From the NCBI GenBank assembly GCA_964023275.1, contig OZ029921.1, positions 31,222,230-31,286,229 of the forward strand: a stretch of DNA of 64,000 nt. The letters run 5' to 3'. The notes beneath the pieces are model-generated. The model did not search any database and was not told the origin of the DNA. It saw only the letters and a program-made list of their open reading frames with translations. Position numbers and translations under genes: made by a program. The DNA comes from Norana najaformis (taxonomy: Eukaryota; Annelida; Clitellata; Crassiclitellata; Hormogastridae). This document shows positions 1-64,000 of the stretch, piece after piece (positions within the stretch are counted from its first letter, which is position 1; each line of letters starts with the position of its first letter).

Positions 1-218
1 TTGTATGCAACGTAAAGTAGGGCACTTGCAAACTATACGACAATCTAATCATTTCGCAAATAATTGAAGACTTTTCCAGCTACCCGTGCGTTTGACGAGA
101 ATTCATAAATTAGCATGATAAAAGTATCTGATTAATAGTGATAATAATAATATATTAGGATTGTAGTCCTAGATAAAATGGCGTCACTAAATAAACTAAT
201 ATTATTTATAATGTACAA

Positions 219-522
219 GTTTAGACTGATTTAGAACACTGTATTAAGCAGAGTCGATCTGGAAGACATAGTCTCATGATGTGGTCCTGTATATTACATG
301 GTATTCTGGTATCCTCTGATGTTTAGGCCGACTAAGATTAAAAAACTGTATAAAACAAATACAGATTGATTTGTAAGACCCGGTCTTATGATATGGTCCC
401 GTTTGTAATATGGTCTTCTCATACGAATGTATGTGTGTTTAGACTGATTAAGTATGTAAAGTGTAGGACCTGGTCTTATGATATGGTCCTTTGTGCAACA
501 TGGTCTTCTGAAATGAATGTGT
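219..522 (+). repeat. Three decayed tandem copies of the exon 1 acceptor and exon edge
   Basis: Units begin with gtttag at 219, 321 and 438; the true acceptor gtttag is at 523-528. The first unit carries a recognisable copy of exon sequence: 241-275 aligns with about 545-577 (gtattaagcagag against gtatgaaacagag; ggaagacata against ggaggacatg). The later units keep motifs such as ggacctggtc and atatggtcct. Unit lengths vary (about 102, 117 and 85 bp). The remainder of 1-528 shows no exon. Confidence 0.65.
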
Positions 523-528
523 GTTTAG

Positions 529-39385
<38,857 letters not shown>

Positions 39386-39394
39386 ACCCTCGTC

Positions 39395-39700
39395 GTCACT
39401 AACCCCACCCCACTGCCTGGACAATAGCCACTTCAGTTGTTCAATCCAAACTTGACTGCTGCAACTCCCTCTTCCATGGCATCGACTCTTCTCAGTTAAA
39501 ACATCTTCAAACAATCCAGAATGCTGTTGCCCTTGTAATTACCAAAACTCTCAAACACCACCCCAATACCACATAACCCCAGTGGTCAGATCGCTTCATT
39601 GTTTCAAGATCCCTCGGCACAACCACTACAAAATTGTTTATCCCTTACCTTTTCTCCTTTCTCCTGCAGCCTTCCACTGAAGACTGAAAACCGAACTTTT
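39395..39700 (+). mobile_element. CR1/L2-type LINE 3' scrap right after the myosin stop codon
   Basis: 39430-39570 reads SVVQSKLDCCNSLFHGIDSS then QLKHLQTIQNAVALV, the RT C-terminus typical of CR1/L2 elements (SRLDYCNSLLYG; QRIQNAAARLV). A shifted piece at 39610 reads PRHNHYKIV. It begins about 10 bp after the TGA, so it probably forms part of the myosin 3' UTR. Confidence 0.8.
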
Positions 39701-39779
39701 CAAGCTGTCGTATCCTGCTTCCGCTCCTGTGCCATCCCATGACCAACGATTTCCACCGTAGAACCATATCGTCTTCCCA

Positions 39780-39935
39780 GGTTGACCTGGCACAAAAATG
39801 ATCAAACAGACCTAGCTCTTGTGCTCTTTTGTTGTATCCTGTGCTCATATTGTTATAGCGCCAGTGATAAGCTGACCTCCCTGACGCGGTTTCCTGTGGT
39901 GCCGAGAAATTTCGGAAATTTACATTTGCATTACA
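39780..39935 (-). repeat. Diverged family B copy
   Basis: ttatagcgccagtgataagc, tgacctccctgacgcgg and gccgagaaatttcgg parallel the 9482 copy (gaataagctggtccccgcga, ctatagaaatctcag). Confidence 0.45.
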
Positions 39936-41677
39936 TCGCAAGACTCGGTTGCCAGAAGACGCCGCCATCTTTTGCGTCCCGTTACCATAGCATCCGCGTG
40001 ACTGCCAGGTTCCAGTTTAGCTACTTGCAATACTTCCTAAGCTGATTGCTGTAATGGTTTGTCAGAAATATTTATAAATGGAAATTGGGATCATTGGAGC
40101 ATACATAATATATACAGCCATAGGACTTGCACATATGTTGGCCATGCTTTGCATATGCAATGCGAAGTTTAACTTTGCATACGGATATGTATAGAAATCT
40201 GGAATTGCACTCTGATTGCATACACGAATAAGATTTGTATACAAATATAGAACTGTAATTTAAGATAAAATTTAGTTTTTCTTAGGAATTCGCTGGTTTA
40301 CAGCGACTTGTGATAATCGTGGAATTTGGACATCAAAGCAAGTCCCGCATTGTTGAAAGCACCATGACGCCATGACCTTGTAATTAATCACTATGCAATC
40401 ACTGCGGGTATTTAAAGCCTTCAGTTGCCCGAGTGTGGCGTTCCATGATTGTATGGGGCTTGTCTTTGAAAGAGTCGATTTTGGGGATTCATGGTTGTGC
40501 AGATTTATGGTTAAAGGATAGGCCTACAACCGTTTACTTCAGATAGGCCTACAACCGTTTACTTCAGAGAGTAATGTGGAAAGACTGCGAAGACAGAGAG
40601 GCAAATTGTTGTCGACTCCCTCTAGAATGTTATAGGGTTTTTGATGTGGATAGGTTTCTGGCTATAGGCGACAGTCTTGTGTTCTTTTTCAGACGGCTCA
40701 TGCCCATGAGCGTTCATTGTTTAAGATTCGTGTACTTGATGGATGGGACAATTGGTTCAGACGCTCATTAATTGTTTTGTTCGGCATTGTTGTGCAGTTA
40801 AACGGTATTTGATTCTGCTGCGGCGTAGAGAAGGAACGGGTTTCAAAGTGGTAACTTTTCTACCTGAGTGGCTTTAACTCTTCATCCGAACCTTGAGTTG
40901 TCGTGAAACCGCATCTGTCCATGAATATGCGTATATAGCGGTGTTTACGCTTAACAGCTTCATAGCTAATGAATTACTCGCACAATTGGCAAATAGGATT
41001 GTAATATAAGCATTATGTTGCGCCCAATAAGAGAGTGAATTTTCATATTTTGGAGAAATTGTACGAATGACGTCAATACTGCTTTGTATGGGTTTCCCAC
41101 TTCCCTTTGTCGGTAATGTGAGATGATTGCCTCTGGGCAGTTACATTACCTTTAGGTCTTCCTGTAACGTCTATTACCGTTAGGTGATGTAATTGAAGAT
41201 CTACGCTGCATCGTGTAAAGTGCATGATCGCAAATGCGATGAGCCGGACGAACTGTGACTTGTAGTAGTTGTGTGCTGTGACCACTAGATTAAAGCATTC
41301 CAGAAGTTCTGTTGAAGTCCAAAGCAAGACTTGAAAAGTAAGTTCACAGTACGAGGTATTGTCTTACAATGGCGCTGCAAATGTATATAGAATTTCCACA
41401 GATTTCCTGGCAAAATAGAGCTCACCTGCTTATTTATGGCAAACCAGTTGCGGCAGCTAGACAGAAGCATAAGGCTTTAGACCACGCCTCAGCCGCATTG
41501 CAGGAAAGTAGCCTATACAATGTCTGTATGCGTTCTGGGTATAACAGTACTCTACTGAAAAGCAGTTGCTTAACATGTGAACGTTACAGCTCATGGATGG
41601 GTTGTCAGTGTGTCAGGGCGTATTTCGAAGGATGCATAGAGACGAAATGCATTAGATAATCTACAATCTGAACGATA
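39936..41677. other. Intergenic, nothing recognised
   Basis: No coding exon. A 25-bp direct repeat ataggcctacaaccgtttac occurs at 40517 and 40542. No clear polyadenylation signal for the myosin could be fixed. Confidence 0.5.
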
Positions 41678-41844
41678 ATGTATATATATCTCACCCAAAG
41701 CAACCAAGGTTTGCACGTTATTATCATACAGAAATGTATATCTCACCGTAAACAACTAAGGTTTGCACGTTATTATCATACAGAAATGTAGGCTATATCT
41801 CAGCCTAAACAACTAAGGTTTGCACGTTATTATCATACAGAAAT
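41678..41844. repeat. Three tandem copies, 52-58 bp
   Basis: Units start at 41678, 41734 and 41786; each ends ggtttgcacgttattatcat then acagaa. Confidence 0.92.
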
Positions 41845-41959
41845 ACGAGGTTGCTCATGCGTTGGTAGAACTTTGTATAAGTACTTGTAGAAATGTGAGA
41901 TTTGTGCGCAAATATTGTTAAGCAGTCAGCTTTCAGATTTCTGATCTCACTAGGCTTAA

Positions 41960-43960
41960 ATGTCTGGTTGTCTTACGTCACGCGTCGTGACGTCAGCAAT
42001 GTCTTTCGTGTCACGTGATGTCATTCTTTGTTTTTCTCATTTTTGGCGCGCGATGTTTCTCAGCGTGTAGGTTATATACCGGTGTTGTGTTTGGCTATGC
42101 ATTCAAAGACTAAGCTGTACTCGACCTCTTCGCCGAAAAGCCAGGATTGACTCATAAGCAGAGCGTCCGCAAAACACTAACGATTCTAGCGTCACCTAAT
42201 ATGATTGTTTTCGAGTAAAGCTGCCTGTGCTCTTACTAACATTTTGAAGTTTGCTTTCATGGAAGTTCTACAGTGGCCTTAAACCTGTTTTGTATAATTA
42301 TAGCATTCTATGTAAAGATTGTTTAATGAATAAAATGTCTGTGCTTTGAAGTGTCAGTTGAATTCTAGATTTACGCCTTTAACATCGTTTCATTTTGTTG
42401 TACAGCTTCTGTAAAATGAATCACGGTGGCAGAGATTTTGATCATTGGATATGCGACACTGAATTATCTACACCAAATGATTACTATATTTATTGACTTC
42501 TGTGGCGTCGATTTCTACTGCACGAGACATCACCTTATCGTATCATGCCCGGTTGACATGATACTCACTGGGCTGTTACGAACCCTTCACTTTACGTACA
42601 CAGCATTTATCAACCCAGCAGCAAGATGCGATTTGGTGACTTGTAGGAGAAGGGAAAATACCACCACTAGTTCAGACAATCTCCCATTGACGGGGCGTCG
42701 ATCGTAGGGGGCCCTTACGGCTCGGGCCCCGGCAATATTTGCGTTGCCAGATCGGTAAAGGCAACGGCTGTACACGCTGACTGCGTAGTAATTGAGGTAC
42801 TGCATTGGAGAAACCTTGACGACTGGAATCAGCGGAAGAAGGGTTTTTGACACGACAGCCAAGGCACTTCGCAAGAATCTACATCATCTAGTATGTCGTC
42901 ACTATATGAAGGAAATGATGATATATTGGCCACGGTAGACCATAGGTTGACCCAGCCGCAAATATGGGCGAAATTACGGAGTTGAGGGAGCAATTTATTG
43001 CTTTTGCAAAGGCAAACCTTGAAGTCTATCATCTTCATAGATGAATACAATGTATTCAACTGGAACTAGTAGTCATCTTTCTTGGTGTTACCCCATCCCG
43101 ATGCATTCACTTTATAGCTGCTAGAGCCATTCACTGGACTCGGTGGATGGCAAGATTCATCTATCCATTCAACATGTGGATGTTCGATTCCATTTCAAAC
43201 TGAGATTTCAAACTGAAGTCACAGTTGAAGAGAAGATGTCTCAGTTTCTTCTGTTCATCTGTAAACGATTACATTGAGGTATGCTTCCAGACAGCGATGT
43301 CATCTCTGCACCTGCCAATCATCTTAGGTTTTTTCGACAGTTGACTGAATACAGGTCAAGAAGTTTGTCATGCCATTAACACAGCATTCCGTCGTCATCT
43401 GGCGAACATTTATTGGGTTTGCTTCATCGATATAAGCCCTGTGTTGATTGAGAAACATGGAATGATCAATAATCTGCGTCGGAAGGCAGGGTGAATCGGA
43501 ATACCCACTTCCGAGGCCTGACTCAACGTCTTATAAGGTTAACAGCCCGCTGAGTTATGTTGCTACCGTCAACACAGGATCGAACGTTTTAGAGCCTGGA
43601 ATCGAAGGATTGCTGCCTGCAGCTATCACCAGAAAGCTTGGATGAAAACAAGGATTATCTTACTTCACAGCAAATCGTTATGGCGCTCAAGGCTGTCAAT
43701 GCCACGGCCAGGAATTAAGCTGATCCAGAATTACAACTCAATTTTGACAAATGATGAACAGCCAAAACAATATTAACCGCAACTCATGCGGGGACATTGC
43801 CACAAATTTTCTGACTGCACGCAAGAAGAAGACTTTGTGGACCAGACTTGAACCAAACACAGACTAACAAACTGAAAAGGGCTAAGAACATGACGTGTCT
43901 TCACTCAAGACAGATAAATTTGTGATTGTACTTGGAGCTTCTTGACTTACTACTTTATTA
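41960..43960 (+). mobile_element. Possible LTR-retroelement fossil (5' LTR-like part and internal scrap)
   Basis: 41960-42405 has LTR-like organisation: a CRE-type tgacgtca at 41988, a TATA-like ttatata at 42072 and aataaa at 42329. It is followed at 42427 by tggcagag, a form often seen at retroelement primer-binding sites. The 1.5 kb after it has only short open frames. No matching 3' LTR was found. If real it is old and heavily broken. A host promoter or noncoding gene is an alternative. Confidence 0.25.
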
Positions 43961-44068
43961 CGTACGGTAATCTAATTAATACTGACAATTTAAGTCATGT
44001 TAAACATATACTTTGTTGGGCTTGTTTTGCTGATATCATTTGCTTGCCATAAAGCGGTATAATATCGT

Positions 44069-44205
44069 AAACTAATCTAATCTACTCTAAGGGCTTCTAT
44101 AGCGCCGTTATCATAATTTCCAAGGCATCAGTCGATGGTTGCTTCAAGTCAAAATCGCAACCCAAAATCATAATCCGTTGGAGAAGCCGGGTCGAATTCC
44201 AGTAG
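44069..44205 (+). repeat. Dispersed family A copy, well preserved
   Basis: gggcttctatagcgccgtta, tcataatttccaaggcatca, gtcgatggttgcttcaagtc, aatcataatccgttggagaa and gggtcgaattccag. A good reference copy. Confidence 0.82.
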
Positions 44206-44360
44206 AATCATACGAGAAATATATACCCATAAATCTTCGAACGACCTGTGCAACTCCTAAATATTATTAAATTTGGCTGCAATTTTCATCATGTTACTTT
44301 TTAAATAAATGAAACGTAATGGTTGGATCCAACATGGAACTTTAAACAAAATCCTAACTC

Positions 44361-44470
44361 AGTACATGCATGCATGCATGCACGCATGTATGCATACATA
44401 CAAACATACATGCATACATACATACACGCAAACACACATACATGCATACTTACATGTATGCATGCTTGCA

Positions 44471-44504
<34 letters not shown>

Positions 44505-44523
44505 CATACATACATACATACAT
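44361..44523. repeat. (CATA)n/(CATG)n microsatellite
   Basis: catgcatgcatgcacgcatg then catacatacatacatacata. Confidence 0.95.
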
Positions 44524-45530
44524 GATGCTCTTAGGCAATGTAATTTCAAATACACACCCGACCTCTATTTCCGTTCCTATGAAGATCGTAGTTCCTTACT
44601 TTGGAACAATTTTCCCGCATCTGATTGGCCATGCATCGTGTCTCAGAGATGACTAAGCGAACTGGTCTCAAGCAGCTGTGGCGTTCCCATTACAACGCTC
44701 CTCTAAAACATCACACTAACAGTAATTTGGCCAGAGCGCGCTTCCACATCAACTGTCTAGTAAGAGAAGATTTTGTGCTATTGTGGCAGTTCTTGTAATC
44801 ACTAGCATTTAAGGTCTATATAATTTTACATGTAGATATAAGCTACATAAGGCGTATATGATAGGACCGAGTAGGTTAAATTGTATGTTCTTCGCTTTCG
44901 GTGCATTTTGGTGGGAAAGGCGATCTTATAAAACGGTGTTGTGTTAACTTTGGCTCAGACAGGACTTTGGTAGCTGATCCTGCTTTTGTTTCTAGTCTCT
45001 CGACTAGTCGTGTTCAGTCTCCCGGAGAGGATAACTTGTTTTTAATATTTGGTTCTTTATTTTATATTTGGTTGTTCTGAACTGTTTTGGCTCAATTTGA
45101 GCTGTTTTTTGTCATAGTTTGTTGGTGGATGCGTTGTTTTTATCTTCGTAAGGTTTTTCGCTGGTTTTGTAGCCGCCTGAAGTCGACGACTTATGGCTCT
45201 GCGTTACGTTACGTTACGCTTCTAAATAGCTTATGAAATAAACAATTTATCCTAAAGCTGCTATCCTGTTACATAAATCTGGACAACCTACAACAATATC
45301 TAATCTATTTATTTTCGTACAAGGCAGAGAAACAACTCAAATAAAAACACAAAAGAAAAATTAGATAATGAAAACTTACATGAATAGCTTCTGTTATCAG
45401 ACATTTTATATTTCAAGAGCGATCTGTAACCACATTAATGTCTGTTGCTAGCACACATTACTATTCGGTTGAACTGTCAATGGCGCTCGCTGACGGTGGC
45501 GCCACCTAGCCTTCTGATTCACACTCTTCG
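44524..45530. other. Intergenic, no gene recognised
   Basis: 44545-44640 reads FKYTPDLYFRSYEDRSSLLW with NNFPAS, faintly like a LINE RT end, but too weak to call. 44900-45240 has a cttataaaac box and a late gaaataaaca, with no open frame. Confidence 0.35.
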
Positions 45531-45671
45531 TCATAATCGCAGCGCTATTGCGAGCTGTGGGAAACCCGCATGAAGCTGAGTAAGGACTAGTCTGGCTTCA
45601 GGTCTGAGATTGTAAGAGCCGGCGTTGTCTTTAACCTTTAACCTCTTAAAACATGTAGAATTTGTTTCTAA

Positions 45672-45735
45672 GGTAAGGTAAGGTAAGGTAAGGTAAGGTA
45701 TGGTATGGTATGGTAAGGTAAGGTAAGATAAGAAA
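45672..45735. repeat. (AAGGT)n microsatellite
   Basis: ggtaaggtaaggtaaggtaa with some ggtat units. Confidence 0.93.
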
Positions 45736-46173
45736 GTCATAAGGCAAGGCAAGAGCCAACATAGGCTTTTGGGTGTGGGGAAATGTCCCACATATTTAGG
45801 TCGGGTCAATCATGACGATGACCAAAAAGGTCATCAGAAATCTGAATTTACGCCTGCTCGCGAAAGGCTGAAAAAGGTCAGCAAAATTTTGCTGTCATCA
45901 GAAATCTTGTAGTCGGTCAAAAATATTTCTGGCTAAGCTGTGTGCGCCTTACTTTACATAACGAGTGAGAGTGAGAAAGATGTGTTCCCCTCTCCAGTGC
46001 TCAGAACGGAGCGGGCAAGCTCAAAAGATGACCTGTTCTCTTCGTCATCCAAAAACTTCATTCTGATCCTAAAAATTCCTAGCCAGCCCGAATCTTACCA
46101 CTCCCGATGCGATTGTCTTATCAGTTTCGATGCGCTCCATCTCAGGCGGATGCAGCGTCATCTGTTGGCAGCG

Positions 46174-46252
46174 AGGAGCAACGATGACCGCAGCAGCAGG
46201 AGCAGCAGCAGCAGCTCTTGCATCAGCAGCAGCACCAGCAGCAGCAGCAGAA
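46174..46252. repeat. CAG-rich trinucleotide tract upstream of the Ig gene
   Basis: cgcagcagcaggagcagcag then agcagcaccagcagcagcag, about 100 bp before the start codon, within a GC-rich, CpG-containing stretch (46120-46450) that may be the promoter and 5' UTR. Confidence 0.85.
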
Positions 46253-46355
46253 GCCGGGCTACTTAAGTGGACCGGTCGTGTAGAGCAACAGTAACCGGGG
46301 GTCCGTTGGCACCTGCTCCTCCTTCGCCGCTGCACTTGGACCTTTTCCCGCGATT

Positions 46356-63238
<16,883 letters not shown>

Positions 63239-63252
63239 GTAAGCATGTAAAC

Positions 63253-63254
<2 letters not shown>

Positions 63255-63295
<41 letters not shown>

Positions 63296-63297
63296 TT
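63255..63297. repeat. (AAT)n microsatellite
   Basis: taataataataataataata, about 14 units. Confidence 0.95.
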
Positions 63298-64000
63298 TCG
63301 TCTTACTCCCTGAACTTTTTCTATATTGAATGAGCCATATTGCAGTGGTAAAGTGGGGACCTTGCTTTTTTAGATCCTATCTACCACTGCACAGGTTCAC
63401 TTTGGCTGTTCATGAAGCTAAAACTATAAGGTAAACAGTGACCTCTGGCTGTTAAAATATAGGAACTCGAGTCATAACAGGGCAAAGAAAACCAGGGCAT
63501 TTGTAGGCAAACCGATTACTTGGCACCAGGTTGAAATGAACAGGAGGACCAAAGCGTCCAGGGGCCAAGCCAGTTTATGCCAAACAAGTTTGCAGCCTAC
63601 AGAGGAGTATTTTTAAAGAGAATGATCAAGGCTTCCGGTGTGGATTCTGGTTTGTTTGTTAGACCACCCATGGCGCATTGAGTCATAAAAATGGCACATC
63701 AGCAGGTCAGGAATGGACACCAATCGGTAAGCACCCAGACCAGTCAGGTTTAGATCTCGGGTAGGGAAGCATTTCTATGGTATCTGGGTGTTCGAGAGTC
63801 TTCTGGAACTACCAGAAGGGTCTTCTGCTCTACCAGAAACAGGCTAGCGACGATGGGTCCGCCACAAGACGCACTTGTTTGCATTTGCTTTTCCTGTATG
63901 GCATTATGTGTTTGCTGGTCAATGTACATGTGATACATTTAAAATGTGGTATTGCAACTGTATCCGATGAGCCTTGCTGCCAGCTGCTTTTCTCCATCCT
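63298..64000 (+). other. Ig-protein intron 4 (partial), nothing recognised
   Basis: No exon with Ig or transmembrane character seen up to the window edge. Confidence 0.5.

Noticed and set aside
43760-43860. Cys/His-rich knuckle-like peptide
   Set aside because: Spacing does not fit a CCHC knuckle, and the frame is short.
44545-44660. LINE RT C-terminus
   Set aside because: A single weak motif (RSYEDRSSLLWNN) without the surrounding conserved residues.
46069-46335. - strand Ala-rich/Arg-rich frame
   Set aside because: Antisense of the CAG tract in the GC-rich region upstream of the Ig gene; no homology.

Overview
The window is animal nuclear DNA: intron-rich genes with GT-AG junctions, tRNA-derived SINEs, CR1/L2-type LINE scraps and a great deal of tandem repeat. 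The genes are those of a bilaterian. Intron sizes and repeat content fit a marine invertebrate, but I cannot name the phylum from sequence alone. No bacterial features, CRISPR arrays or rRNA are present.

Region 1 (529-39385, + strand) is one long-tailed class I myosin, the invertebrate counterpart of vertebrate MYO1E/MYO1F. I could place 28 coding exons by homology and splice phase. They join without a phase clash into 1,120 codons plus a stop (human MYO1E, from memory, is 1,108 residues), with domain order motor, one IQ motif, TH1 membrane-binding domain, Gly/Pro/Ala-rich TH2 and SH3. Only the short first exon with the start codon is missing, and probably lies upstream. Three introns carry tandem arrays that include the edge of the neighbouring exon and its splice site: decayed copies at 219-522, a 12-copy 56-bp array at 12757-13415, and a degenerate array at 16800-17580. 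The intron between the TH1 and TH2 exons holds an 8.4-kb array of a 24-bp unit (27661-36057) that is open in several frames on both strands and appears free of GT on the sense strand.

Region 2 (39386-46355) is intergenic: a LINE scrap directly after the myosin stop, SINE-like repeats, a possible LTR-element fossil and simple repeats.

Region 3 (46356-64000, + strand) is the 5' part of a second gene, an immunoglobulin-superfamily surface protein. It has a signal-peptide exon, a 10.6-kb intron full of microsatellites, one Ig domain in a single phase 1-1 exon, and a second Ig domain split over two exons. It runs off the right edge, so the membrane anchor and cytoplasmic part are not visible.

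The two genes have no evident functional link beyond adjacency. Roughly a third of the window is tandem or dispersed repeat, including four dispersed short families (called A, B, D and tRNA-SINE here), a hAT-type MITE with target-site duplication, and two inverted-repeat elements.
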